From UBA4055 sp964648295 (GTDB lineage Bacteria; UBA4055), in the NCBI GenBank assembly GCA_964648295.1, contig CAZYNH010000017.1, positions 1 to 53,135 on the forward strand: a stretch of 53,135 nucleotides of DNA, given 5' to 3'. Below the pieces are notes generated by a model. That model saw only the letters and a list, made by a program, of their open reading frames with translations, did not search any database and had not been told where the DNA came from. Of this stretch, positions 15,878-24,004 are shown piece after piece (position 1 is the stretch's first letter; every line of letters begins with the position of its first letter). Position numbers and translations under genes: made by a program.

Positions 15878-17026
15878 TTATTTTGCAAAAAAAGCTATAA
15901 AAACACCCGCGGCGATAGCTGAACCGATAACACCGGCCACATTGGGCGCCATTGCATGGCCTAAGAGGAAATTATCCTTGTCATAGTGAAGACCGAAGTG
16001 ATGGACGACCCTTGCCGAATCCGGGACCGCTGACACACCTGCCGCTCCGATAAGAGGATTTATCTTTTCTTTCAGAAAAAGGTTCATTATTTTCGCGAAA
16101 ACCAGGCCAGATGCAGTGGCCACGCAGAACGATGTAAGGCCCAGGCCGAATATCATAAGAGATTCTTTTGTCACGAATGTGGAGGCCTGAGTGCTCGCTC
16201 CTACAGAGAAGGACAATATTATCGTCGCGGTGTCAAGTATCGCCGTTCCTGCGGTTCTTGACAGCCTGTCCGTAACTCCGCTTTCTTTTATCAGATTGCC
16301 AAGCATGAGCATACCGATAAGAGTTATTGACCCCGGAGCGATAAGAGCTGAAACTATGAACGCTATTATGGGGAACAGTATCTTTTCGCGCTTAGAGACT
16401 TTTCTGGGCGCTTTCATCCTGATCACCTTTTCTTTCTTCGTGGTCAGGATCTTCATGAAAGGAGGCTGAATAACAGGCACCAGTGCCATATATGAGTAGG
16501 CCGCGATCGCGATCGGACCCAGAAGGTGGGGCGAAAGGATCGAGGCGATAAATATTGATGTCGGTCCGTCGGCTCCTCCGATTATCCCGATTGATGCGGA
16601 ATCGAGATGATTGAAACCCAGAGCGAGAGCGCCGAGATATGTTAAGAATATACCTACCTGGGCGGCAGCGCCCAACAGCAGGGATTTCGGGCTTGAAATA
16701 AGGGATGAAAAATCTGTCAGTGTTCCTATCCCCAAAAATATCAGAGGGGGAAATATCCCGGCTGTAACCCCCCAGTAGAACAGGCTGAAGACGCTGTTCT
16801 GCGCGTTTCCGGCCGCAACGGTATCATAAACACCGATCGGAAGACCCGCCATATAGGGCATGTTGCCGACGATGACACCGAACCCTATGGGAAGAAGAAG
16901 AAGCGGCTCATAGTTTTTCACTATCGCGAGATAAATCGCTACACATCCGGCTATTATCATTATGATATTGTCAAAGGTAATATTCACGAATCCGGTATTT
17001 GATACAAGCTGTGTTACGGTTTCCAT
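15878..17026 (-). CDS. mmdB: Na+-translocating decarboxylase beta subunit (MmdB type)
   Basis: The membrane subunit that couples decarboxylation of carboxybiotin to export of sodium ions. The 382-residue protein is almost all transmembrane (about 10 or more segments). It carries the family hallmarks GIIGGADGPTSIF (the Na+-binding Asp context), GNLIKESGVTDRLS and the C-terminal HAMAPNVAGVIGSAIAAGVF. It is the last gene of the mmdA-D-C-B operon, 15 bases after mmdC, with an AGAGG ribosome site. No terminator is seen; transcription would run into the converging iron-sulfur gene. Confidence 0.93.
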   Translation of the reverse strand: METVTQLVSNTGFVNITFDNIIMIIAGCVAIYLAIVKNYEPLLLLPIGFGVIVGNMPYMAGLPIGVYDTVAAGNAQNSVFSLFYWGVTAGIFPPLIFLGIGTLTDFSSLISSPKSLLLGAAAQVGIFLTYLGALALGFNHLDSASIGIIGGADGPTSIFIASILSPHLLGPIAIAAYSYMALVPVIQPPFMKILTTKKEKVIRMKAPRKVSKREKILFPIIAFIVSALIAPGSITLIGMLMLGNLIKESGVTDRLSRTAGTAILDTATIILSFSVGASTQASTFVTKESLMIFGLGLTSFCVATASGLVFAKIMNLFLKEKINPLIGAAGVSAVPDSARVVHHFGLHYDKDNFLLGHAMAPNVAGVIGSAIAAGVFIAFFAK

Positions 17027-17041
17027 GGTCCTCTCTCTTGT

Positions 17042-17491
17042 TTATTCTATGACGGCTAGCACATCACCTTCGGAGATATTGTCGCCGTTCTTTACGTTAA
17101 GAGTCTTAACAGTGCCTTCTATTCCCGCGGTTATATCATTTTCCATTTTCATGGCTTCCATAATCATTATCTTCTGGCCCGCCTTAACTTTATCACCAAC
17201 CTTGACCAGAACATTAAGTATCAGACCCGGAAGCGGTGCTATAACCTGCGCGTTGCCTGAAGCCGAGCCTGACGACACCTGGGCCGCGGGTGCGGCCGCT
17301 GAAGCCGGACCAGCTTTTACCGGAGCTAATGGTGTATATGCGGCGTGTTCTACTATTATCTGCTCGCCGAGATCCTTCAGACCTACTGTGTAGGAAGTAC
17401 CGTTAACGGTAATTTTAGCTTCTTTAGGACCGAATTCTTCGATCTTTACATCGTAATCTTTACCCTGTATCTCGAGTTTGATCTCTTTCAT
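17042..17491 (-). CDS. mmdC: Biotin carboxyl carrier subunit (MmdC type)
   Basis: Carries biotin that shuttles CO2 from the carboxyltransferase to the membrane decarboxylase. The 149-residue protein has an N-terminal KLEIQGKDYDVKIEE-type domain, an Ala/Pro hinge (residues about 55-78) and the biotinyl domain with EAMKMEND; the biotinylated residue is Lys115. It starts at the ATG two bases after the stop of the preceding subunit, with GAGGTGA just upstream. Confidence 0.95.
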   Translation of the reverse strand: MKEIKLEIQGKDYDVKIEEFGPKEAKITVNGTSYTVGLKDLGEQIIVEHAAYTPLAPVKAGPASAAAPAAQVSSGSASGNAQVIAPLPGLILNVLVKVGDKVKAGQKIMIMEAMKMENDITAGIEGTVKTLNVKNGDNISEGDVLAVIE

Positions 17492-17493
17492 CT

Positions 17494-18123
17494 TCAGTCA
17501 CCTCTCGTTTTTCTAATACCGTATTTGTTTCCGCCTTTCCATGTTCCGCTTTCCCGGGTTGAGAATGCTGTTGTGGCGGGTCTTCCCTGAATATAAAGCC
17601 TGAAATACAGCTCGACAGCCGCAGATATGGCGACTATATGATCCTCAGGTATGATCTGCTGAACCTTAACAACAGGGTCTGTATGGACTTCTTTGTTCAC
17701 CGATAAGCCTGTTCTTTTTTTCTTTTTCGGTTTTTCTTTCAGAATAAAATTAAAAACTATCACCACCAGGGCGATCAGTATCAGACCTATATATACGACC
17801 AGTATGCCGCTGAGAGCTACGCTCCACCCGTTCATTCCGTCTTTGTAATCTCTGTTAATATTATCTGTTCCGTAGAGCTTTTCTTCTTCCGCCGTCTTTC
17901 CTTTTCTGACGTGTTCTAGTTCTTTGATGAACATATCGGTATTTGTTGTGTTACTTTTCTGAAGTGTTTTCAGAACAGCAGTTTTGAATTCCCCGTCAGA
18001 GTAAATCTTAAGAAGGCTGTCGGCAACAACTGAAAACCTTTCGTCGCGGTGATCGCTTATTTCTGAGGCGAAGGAGCCTGTGATCAGAGAGAGAAGGAAT
18101 ATTGTTGAAATCAGTTTTTTCAT
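17494..18123 (-). CDS. mmdD: Decarboxylase small membrane subunit (OadG/MmdD type)
   Basis: A 209-residue OadG-family subunit that holds the decarboxylase complex together. It has a signal-like N-terminus (1-20), a periplasmic stretch of about 75 residues (longer than in most OadG proteins), one strong transmembrane helix (SVALSGILVVYIGLILIALVVI, first 20 shown in part) and a cytoplasmic tail. The tail ends in the family motif EDHIVAISAAVEL ... ESGTWKGGNKYGIR. The conserved C-terminus normally contacts the carboxyltransferase. It lies between mmdA and mmdC, as in known methylmalonyl-CoA decarboxylase operons. Confidence 0.85.
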   Translation of the reverse strand: MKKLISTIFLLSLITGSFASEISDHRDERFSVVADSLLKIYSDGEFKTAVLKTLQKSNTTNTDMFIKELEHVRKGKTAEEEKLYGTDNINRDYKDGMNGWSVALSGILVVYIGLILIALVVIVFNFILKEKPKKKKRTGLSVNKEVHTDPVVKVQQIIPEDHIVAISAAVELYFRLYIQGRPATTAFSTRESGTWKGGNKYGIRKTRGD

Positions 18124-18152
18124 TTATCGGTCAGATCCCGGTTTATTTAAAA

Positions 18153-19703
18153 TTAAAGAGGAATATTGCCGTGCTTCTTGGGCGGATTTTCATCTCTTTT
18201 GTTCTTGAGCATTTCGAGGGCTTTTATGAGCCTGTACCTTGTGTTTTCCGGTACTATTATATCGTCTATAAAGCCTTTTTCCACAGCTACATAAGGGTTC
18301 GCGAACCTTTCCCTGTATTCCTCCACCTTCTGTTTCAGCATCTCATCGGGGTCTTTGGCTTCTTTGATCTCTTTAGAGAATACGATCTTGCTCGCTCCTT
18401 CCGCGCCCATTACCGCGATCTCTGCTGAAGGCCACGCGTAAATAATGTCGCCCCTGAGCTGTTTTGAGTTCATAACGCAATAAGCCCCGCCGTAGGCCTT
18501 ACGGGTTATCACTGTGAGTTTCGGGACCGTCGCCTCCCCGTATGCGTACATCAGTTTTGCGCCGTGATCTATGATTCCGGCGAATTCCTGGGCTGTGCCC
18601 GGCAGGAATCCCGGAACATCCTCGAAAGTGATAACAGGGATATTGAAACAGTCGCAGAACCTTACAAAACGGGCACCCTTTACTGATGAGTTGCTGTCAA
18701 GGACCCCGGCCATAACTTTAGGCTGGTTGGCAACAATACCGACGCTTTTGCCGTTAAGCCTTGCGAAACCGACGATAATATTCTGAGCCCAGTCTTTATG
18801 CGCCTCGAAAAATATCCCGTTGTCCACTATTTTTGTAATGACATCTTTCATGTCGTAGGGCTTATTCGGATTGTCAGGCACGATCGAGTTAAGTTCGGGA
18901 CTTGACCTCAGAGGATCGTCCGATGGTTCTGCTGTGGGTGACTCCTCTGTATTGTTCTGCGGAAGAAATCCCATCAGTGTCCTTATTCCCGCAAAAAGTT
19001 CCTGTTCTGTATCGCATGTAAAATGGGTAACACCGCTTTTCTTACCGTGCACATCGGCGCCGCCGAGTTCTTCCGCGGTAACTTTTTCGTGAGTCACCTC
19101 TTCGACCACTTTAGGGCCGGTCAGAAACATGTAGGCTGTTTTTCTTACCATGAATATAAAATCTGTGAGAGCCGGTGAATAAACAGCTCCTCCCGCGCAC
19201 GGCCCGACTATCGCGCTGATCTGCGGTATCACGCCTGAATACAGGATGTTCTTGATAAATATGTTCGTATAGCCTGCAAGAGCGTCAACACCCTCCTGTA
19301 TCCTGGCCCCGCCGGAATCGTTTATTCCTATGACGGGAGCACCAACTTTAGCGGCCATTTCCATTATCTTTGAAACTTTTTCTCCGACCGTTTTTGACAG
19401 CGTGCCGCCGATGACGGTAAAATCGAAAGAATATACGAATGTGAGCCTGCCGTTGATCGTGCCGTACCCGGTTACGATCCCGTCCCCATAAAATTTCTTC
19501 TTCTCCATGCCGAAATCAGTGCATGTATGTGTCCGCAGTTTGTCTATTTCATAAAAGCTGTTCGGATCAAGAAGCAGATCTACTCTTTCTCTTGCTGTAA
19601 GTTTTCCGTTAAGATGCTGCTTTTCGATGGCTTTTTCACCGCCACCCGTCTCAGCCATCTCGTTTTTCTGTTTTAGTTCCAGGATCTTTCTTTCGCTGTT
19701 CAT
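18153..19703 (-). CDS. mmdA: Methylmalonyl-CoA decarboxylase carboxyltransferase subunit
   Basis: Transfers the carboxyl group from (S)-methylmalonyl-CoA to biotin. The 516-residue protein has the carboxyltransferase double crotonase fold: LTARERVDLLLDPNSFYEID, GDGIVTGYGTINGR, the oxyanion loop INDSGGARIQEGVDAL, and the second half VPGFLPGTAQE with GAYCVMNSK and WPSAEIAVMGAEGA. It resembles propionyl-CoA carboxylase beta and MmdA alike. The neighbours (OadG-, biotin- and OadB-type subunits) decide for a sodium-pumping decarboxylase; glutaconyl-CoA decarboxylase is the alternative. Ribosome site GGGAG. The likely product propionyl-CoA fits a propionate/succinate fermentation (inference). Confidence 0.92.
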   Translation of the reverse strand: MNSERKILELKQKNEMAETGGGEKAIEKQHLNGKLTARERVDLLLDPNSFYEIDKLRTHTCTDFGMEKKKFYGDGIVTGYGTINGRLTFVYSFDFTVIGGTLSKTVGEKVSKIMEMAAKVGAPVIGINDSGGARIQEGVDALAGYTNIFIKNILYSGVIPQISAIVGPCAGGAVYSPALTDFIFMVRKTAYMFLTGPKVVEEVTHEKVTAEELGGADVHGKKSGVTHFTCDTEQELFAGIRTLMGFLPQNNTEESPTAEPSDDPLRSSPELNSIVPDNPNKPYDMKDVITKIVDNGIFFEAHKDWAQNIIVGFARLNGKSVGIVANQPKVMAGVLDSNSSVKGARFVRFCDCFNIPVITFEDVPGFLPGTAQEFAGIIDHGAKLMYAYGEATVPKLTVITRKAYGGAYCVMNSKQLRGDIIYAWPSAEIAVMGAEGASKIVFSKEIKEAKDPDEMLKQKVEEYRERFANPYVAVEKGFIDDIIVPENTRYRLIKALEMLKNKRDENPPKKHGNIPL

Positions 19704-19727
19704 CGGTAAAACTCCCGCTTTAATGTT

Positions 19728-19756
19728 ATATAAACGGAACCAACCGCCCGTTTCAA
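19728..19756 (-). promoter_or_regulatory. Proximal promoter of the mmd operon
   Basis: Minus strand: -35 TTGAAA (19756-19751), 17-base spacer, -10 TTATAT (19733-19728); start expected about 18 bases before the mmdA ATG. The spacer contains TTGGTTCCGTT (19743-19733), also found inverted just upstream of the divergent operon. Confidence 0.5.
19733..19743 (-). repeat. 11-base element shared by divergent operons, mmd side
   Basis: TTGGTTCCGTT on the minus strand, immediately followed by a TATA-like stretch. The exact inverted partner is at 19866-19876. Candidate binding site for a common regulator. Confidence 0.5.
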
Positions 19757-19763
19757 GACTGCA

Positions 19764-19793
19764 AATATATTTATACCTTGTCGTAAAGACAAG
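19764..19793 (-). promoter_or_regulatory. Distal mmd promoter with hairpin/operator
   Basis: Minus strand: -35 TTGTCT (19792-19787), 17-base spacer, -10 TATATT (19769-19764). A perfect inverted repeat CTTGTC-GTAAA-GACAAG (19777-19793) covers the -35 and could be an operator. Confidence 0.5.
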
Positions 19794-19865
19794 TAAAATT
19801 TTTAGATTATTAATTTATCAAAACATCTTAAGATTGTTGTTTTTTTAACGATAATGAGTTAAATT

Positions 19866-19876
19866 TTGGTTCCGTT
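19866..19876 (+). repeat. 11-base element shared by divergent operons, vWA side
   Basis: TTGGTTCCGTT followed by ATAA. If the overlapping TTATAA (19875-19880) acts as a -10, the downstream gene would start at the ATG at 19899 rather than 19881. No -35 is evident, as in activator-dependent promoters. Confidence 0.45.
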
Positions 19877-19898
19877 ATAAATGATAAAGCGGTTTGAT

Positions 19899-21836
19899 AT
19901 GAATTTTGATAAAATACAGTATCTCAACTATCTGCCTCTGATAGCTGCGCCGCTGATAATTTATCTTATATTCAAAAAAAAGCCCGACAGGATTATTTTC
20001 GGTTCCCTTTATCTCTTAAGGAACATTTCCGAAAAAATTAGGAGAAAAGCCCGTATTAAAGACATAATTCTGCTGATAGTAAGAACGCTTATCATATTCT
20101 TCGTGATCATGCTTTTTTCAGAACCGTTCTCGGGCGGCAGATCATCTTTTGATCCTCTTAAACGGAATACGACGGTTATATATCTCGACTCATCGCCTTC
20201 AATGGCTGATGCGCTGGGGAACGGGAATAAATTCAATATAGCGGTAAATTTAGTCCTGGAAGCTGTTTCCGGCGCGGGCGAAAATGACATATTTTATATT
20301 TTTACTTCTGATCCTGCAAAAAAATTCAAAGGCGGTAAAAAGGAGGCCCTTCAGTTTATTTCCGGATGCGAAGTATACGGTAACGACAGAAAATTTTCCG
20401 AATTCATTTCCGCTGCGGACTCAATATTGAACTTTGCAGTGCATACTAACAGAATGATCCTCGCGGTATCTGACGGATATAATGATATGAGCGGTGAAGT
20501 CAGTATAACCGGCGGTCACTTCAGCAAAGCCGTTCTTGTAAGAGGGTCAGATGTCCAAAATGAAGTATCCCTGGATTCTTTCAGCGTTCAGGACAGAAAC
20601 AGGATCAGATTCGGTGTGGCGGCAGACAAAGGTGATACAAAATTAGAAGTTTTCGCTCAGGGCAGAAAGATATACTCGGAAAAAATTGGCTTCGAAAAAG
20701 AAACCCGCAGGGATTTAATCGTCGAAATTCCTCAGAATATCAGCGGGGATATGGCACTAACAGCTATGGTCACTGACAAAGGCAACCCTCTAAACAACAA
20801 TTTCAACCTTGTCATACCTGAATTAAAAAAGAAAAGTATTCTGATTGTCGGCGATGCCGGATCATACGTTGTTAAAAACATTACTTCCCTGCTTAAAGCC
20901 GCCGGGGATCTTCAGCTTATACCCGAGACCGCCGATCTGAAAAAACTTCCCTCGTTAAGGCTTAAAGATTATGACGCTGTACTTTTAACAGACATCACCG
21001 CTCTAAGCAACTATCTTTCTTCTCTTCTGAAAAACTACGTGAGCGAGGGCGGTTCGGTTTTTCTGACTGCCGGCGAGAATTTCAGCATAACCGATTATAA
21101 TTCGAATATCATGCCCGCCTTTGGAGCACCCCGGCTCACCGGGGTTGAGGACTTCAAAGGATCTTTCTTTCCGATAAAGATCGAGGATATCAGCCATCCG
21201 GTATTCGTAAATGTGTTCGACGCTTCGTTTAAAGGCATAAGCAGTGTGGAGATCTACAGAATATACAAATTCGTACCCCAAGGATGGAGCGTTCTAATCA
21301 GGTCGGGAGGGCATCCTTTCCTTTTGGAAAAGACCGTCGGAAAGGGTAAGGTGTTCCTTATGGCATCAGGTTTTGAGAAAAGCAGCTCCAACATTATCGG
21401 CAACGGTTTTGCGGTTCCGCTTCTGTTGAATACGCTTGACTATATGTCCGGATCCGACCGCCTTGAACCTAATTTTTTCTTCGTCGGCGACATCCTGAAG
21501 CTGGACAGGAAATTCTCAAAAGTCGATCAGAGCAGGCAATATGAGATCGGGAAACACGAACTGTCTTACAGTTTTCAACTTGACAGAGCAGGATTTTACA
21601 ACCTTTATGATTCACGAGGGGAGTATATCAAAAAGATAGCCGTCAACAATGTCAGAGAAACATTTGATGACAATTCTGATATTTTCAGACGGGTTTTTAC
21701 ATCCTGTGAATATCATGACGAGATATCCGACATGAAAAAATTGGTGTCGTTCGAAAAAAAGAGTTTTACAAAGTATATGCTTGCCCTTATATTGTTACTT
21801 ACAGCCGCTGAAATAATCATTGTGAGAAAAATGTAA
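19899..21836 (+). CDS. BatA-like membrane protein with von Willebrand A domain
   Basis: A 645-residue protein. The N-terminus (MNFDKIQYLNYLPLIAAPL, then LIFKKKPDRIIFGSL) matches the BatA/aerotolerance N-terminal membrane domain. A second hydrophobic segment (residues about 55-75) precedes a vWA-type domain whose metal site reads YLDSSPSM (near residue 97; the canonical form is DxSxS). Later comes a ThuA/glutamine-amidotransferase-like region (YDAVLLTDI, GGSVFLTAG, GKGKVFLMASGFE), and a final transmembrane helix closes the protein. ATG 19899 is preferred over 19881 because the protein then begins like its family and the 19881 codon overlaps a possible -10. Its stop directly abuts the ABC ATPase start. 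Function unknown; members are linked to assembly or stress of membrane complexes. Confidence 0.65.
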   Translation: MNFDKIQYLNYLPLIAAPLIIYLIFKKKPDRIIFGSLYLLRNISEKIRRKARIKDIILLIVRTLIIFFVIMLFSEPFSGGRSSFDPLKRNTTVIYLDSSPSMADALGNGNKFNIAVNLVLEAVSGAGENDIFYIFTSDPAKKFKGGKKEALQFISGCEVYGNDRKFSEFISAADSILNFAVHTNRMILAVSDGYNDMSGEVSITGGHFSKAVLVRGSDVQNEVSLDSFSVQDRNRIRFGVAADKGDTKLEVFAQGRKIYSEKIGFEKETRRDLIVEIPQNISGDMALTAMVTDKGNPLNNNFNLVIPELKKKSILIVGDAGSYVVKNITSLLKAAGDLQLIPETADLKKLPSLRLKDYDAVLLTDITALSNYLSSLLKNYVSEGGSVFLTAGENFSITDYNSNIMPAFGAPRLTGVEDFKGSFFPIKIEDISHPVFVNVFDASFKGISSVEIYRIYKFVPQGWSVLIRSGGHPFLLEKTVGKGKVFLMASGFEKSSSNIIGNGFAVPLLLNTLDYMSGSDRLEPNFFFVGDILKLDRKFSKVDQSRQYEIGKHELSYSFQLDRAGFYNLYDSRGEYIKKIAVNNVRETFDDNSDIFRRVFTSCEYHDEISDMKKLVSFEKKSFTKYMLALILLLTAAEIIIVRKM

Positions 21837-22595
21837 ATGATCAGAGTCGAAGATATTCATATATCCGCCGACGGGAAAGAAATAATAAAAGGAGTGACTT
21901 TTAATATCGTTCAGGGGGAATATCTTTCACTAATAGGGCCGAACGGAGCAGGAAAAAGCACCATACTAAAATCATTATGCAGGATCGTGCCTTTCTCATC
22001 CGGTTCAATAAATATTCTCGGAAAGAACATTCTGGATTATTCTCAGAAGGACCTCGCCTCAAAAATAACATATATCGGACAGCTCCCGCCGAACGATTTC
22101 ACCGTAAGGGAATTCATATTCTTCAGCAGATATCCATATCTCTCCCCTTTCAGCGGGATCAGCAAAGAGGACAGGAGCATGATCGAGGAGAGCATGGCCG
22201 CTACATCAACTCTGGAATTCGCATCCAGAAAGCTCAGTGAACTTAGTTCGGGAGAAAGGCAGAGAGTGGCGATAGCCTCGGCACTTGCGCAGGATACGGA
22301 CATCATTCTCTTTGACGAACCGGTTACACATCTTGATCCTTTTTACGACAGCCAGATATCGGAACTTATATACAATGTGAAGAAAAGCAGGAACATAACG
22401 GTCATTAATGCCACTCATAACCTCAACAATGCTCTGAAATACTCCGACAGGATACTGGCCGTGAAAAGCGGCCGAATAGAATTCCTGAAAAAAGCAGATG
22501 AAACAGGCTCTGAGGACATGAGCAGGCTTTTCGGGATCGGTTTCGTTTCGATGGAAAATCCTTCGGACAGAAAAAAGGTGATGATAAGATTATGA
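21837..22595 (+). CDS. ABC transporter ATPase, FecE/BtuD type
   Basis: A 252-residue nucleotide-binding subunit for uptake of iron chelates, haem or cobalamin. Walker A GPNGAGKST (about 34-42), signature LSSGERQRVAIA, Walker B DIILFDEPVTHLD and switch His in INATHNLNN are intact. Its start follows the vWA gene stop without a gap, and its own stop overlaps the permease start (ATGA), so the three are translationally coupled. Confidence 0.9.
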   Translation: MIRVEDIHISADGKEIIKGVTFNIVQGEYLSLIGPNGAGKSTILKSLCRIVPFSSGSINILGKNILDYSQKDLASKITYIGQLPPNDFTVREFIFFSRYPYLSPFSGISKEDRSMIEESMAATSTLEFASRKLSELSSGERQRVAIASALAQDTDIILFDEPVTHLDPFYDSQISELIYNVKKSRNITVINATHNLNNALKYSDRILAVKSGRIEFLKKADETGSEDMSRLFGIGFVSMENPSDRKKVMIRL

Positions 22596-23557
22596 GCATG
22601 AGTTACAGAAAAATATCGCTGCTGCTTCTCATTCTTGCGGTTTCCTTCATGCTTAATGTTATGATTGGATCCGATATCAGTTCTGTCGGGAAAATTTTCA
22701 ACTCCGGCATAATGGAGGACATCATTCTCAGGATACGCCTGCCGAGAGCGCTGACGGCTGTGATCGCCGGAGGTACTTTCGCTCTATGCGGAGCTGTGTT
22801 CCAGTCGCTGTTCAGGAACCCGATCGCTTCGCCGTTCACGTTAGGAACCGCAGGCGGAGCTTCTTTCGGAGTAACTGTATTCATTTCATTCTTTTCTATA
22901 CACAGCTTCGCTGGAACGGCTCTCACATCGCTTTTCGCTTTTTCGGGAGCTCTTCTGTCCGTTATGTTAGTCTACACTGCGTCTGCCGGCAAAAGATCGT
23001 TCAGTCCGAATTCTATGATCCTGACGGGCGTGGTCATCAACTTCTTCTTCTCCGGACTTATACTTTTTATTCAGTACATCACGGATCAGGCGAATGTGGT
23101 AAGGATCACAAGATGGACGATGGGCAGTATAGATCTGGTCGGAGCCGATTCCCTGATCTTTTCATCGTTCATATTTATTGCCGGCTTCTTTACTTTGTAC
23201 TCTTTCAGGAACGACCTTAACCTGCTGACCATCGGCGACGAGATATCCGTATCGAGAGGTGTCGAGATCGTAAGGACCCGAAAAATACTTTTCATTATCT
23301 CATCGGTCATGATAAGTTCTGTGGTTTCCGTGACCGGACCTATCGGATTCATCGGCATAATAGCCCCTCACGTAGCATCATCCTTTTTCGGTAAGAACTA
23401 CCGGATACTCCTTCCCGCATCCATGATGACCGGATCCGTCATACTCCTCATTTGCGACACTCTGTCGAGAACGGTTCTTTATCCCGTCGAACTTCCCGTA
23501 GGGATCATAACCGCGATCGCCGGCGCTATATTTTTTATCCGGATCGTCTCGAAATAA
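22592..23557 (+). CDS. FecCD/BtuC-type ABC permease
   Basis: A 321-residue membrane permease of the iron-siderophore/cobalamin family with about 9-10 helices. Typical segments: LRLPRAL (here IRLPRALTAVIAGGTFALCG), QSLFRNPIASPFTLGTAGGA, GPIGFIGIIAPH and the C-terminal LPVGIITAIAGAIFFI. It forms the channel with the ATPase encoded just upstream. No periplasmic binding protein or TonB receptor is nearby, and no cobalamin riboswitch was seen, so the substrate cannot be named. The start ATG overlaps the ATPase stop; a second in-frame ATG lies 6 bases on. Confidence 0.9.
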   Translation: MSMSYRKISLLLLILAVSFMLNVMIGSDISSVGKIFNSGIMEDIILRIRLPRALTAVIAGGTFALCGAVFQSLFRNPIASPFTLGTAGGASFGVTVFISFFSIHSFAGTALTSLFAFSGALLSVMLVYTASAGKRSFSPNSMILTGVVINFFFSGLILFIQYITDQANVVRITRWTMGSIDLVGADSLIFSSFIFIAGFFTLYSFRNDLNLLTIGDEISVSRGVEIVRTRKILFIISSVMISSVVSVTGPIGFIGIIAPHVASSFFGKNYRILLPASMMTGSVILLICDTLSRTVLYPVELPVGIITAIAGAIFFIRIVSK

Positions 23558-23591
23558 TTCCCTGTCTACATTTTTCAAATTTTCCATTAGG

Positions 23592-23620
23592 TTTAAGAAA
23601 AAATCTTTGTAAATTATATA
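23592..23620 (+). promoter_or_regulatory. Possible promoter of the zinc-ribbon gene
   Basis: TTTAAG (23592-23597), 17-base spacer, TATATA (23615-23620). The -35 is weak; the leader would be about 50 bases. Confidence 0.35.
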
Positions 23621-23677
23621 TATGAGAGATTGTCGGTACGGAGCGGTTCATGAAAACAAAAAAACAGGAGCCACACA

Positions 23678-23896
23678 ATGAAAGACAGGATCAGGATCAG
23701 ATGCGCCCACTGCGGAGATGAGATCAGGGAACTCCACAATTCTCCGGAAAAGAAGTATGTTGGATGCGGAAGCTGCGGAAAGCGGACTTTGGTTACGATC
23801 AATAAAGACGGTACTGTTGTTACGAAGATCTATGAGGAAAAACACATAAAAAAGGTCAACACGGAGAACGCTGTAAAGAAATCTCTTAAAACATGA
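23678..23896 (+). CDS. Small zinc-ribbon protein
   Basis: A 72-residue basic protein with two CxxC knuckles, CAHCG (Cys9/12) and CGSCG (about Cys27/30), spaced as in a zinc ribbon, followed by a Lys-rich tail. It may bind nucleic acid or a protein partner; no specific family is recognised. AGGAG lies upstream of the ATG, and a terminator follows directly, so it is a single-gene unit. Confidence 0.7.
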   Translation: MKDRIRIRCAHCGDEIRELHNSPEKKYVGCGSCGKRTLVTINKDGTVVTKIYEEKHIKKVNTENAVKKSLKT

Positions 23897-23916
23897 GAGC
23901 TTAAAATTCAATTTCA

Positions 23917-23940
23917 GGGCTGCGTTTGCGGCCCTTTTTG
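23917..23940 (+). terminator. Rho-independent terminator after the zinc-ribbon gene
   Basis: GGGCTGC (23917-23923) pairs with GCGGCCC (23928-23934; one G-T pair) around a GTTT loop, followed by five T residues. Confidence 0.88.
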
Positions 23941-23944
23941 TTTA

Positions 23945-23973
23945 TTGACTTTAAAGAATGTAAATCTTATATT
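23945..23973 (+). promoter_or_regulatory. lepA-lepB promoter
   Basis: TTGACT (23945-23950), 17-base spacer, TATATT (23968-23973), placed just after the terminator. The expected start leaves a leader of about 25 bases. Confidence 0.65.
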
Positions 23974-24004
23974 TCGCGCGGATTATTTAAAATAAACGGT
24001 TGCA

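Noticed and set aside
23622..23681. 19-codon reading frame upstream of the zinc-ribbon gene
   Set aside because: No ribosome site of its own, and it overlaps the AGGAG and ATG of the following gene; most likely chance.
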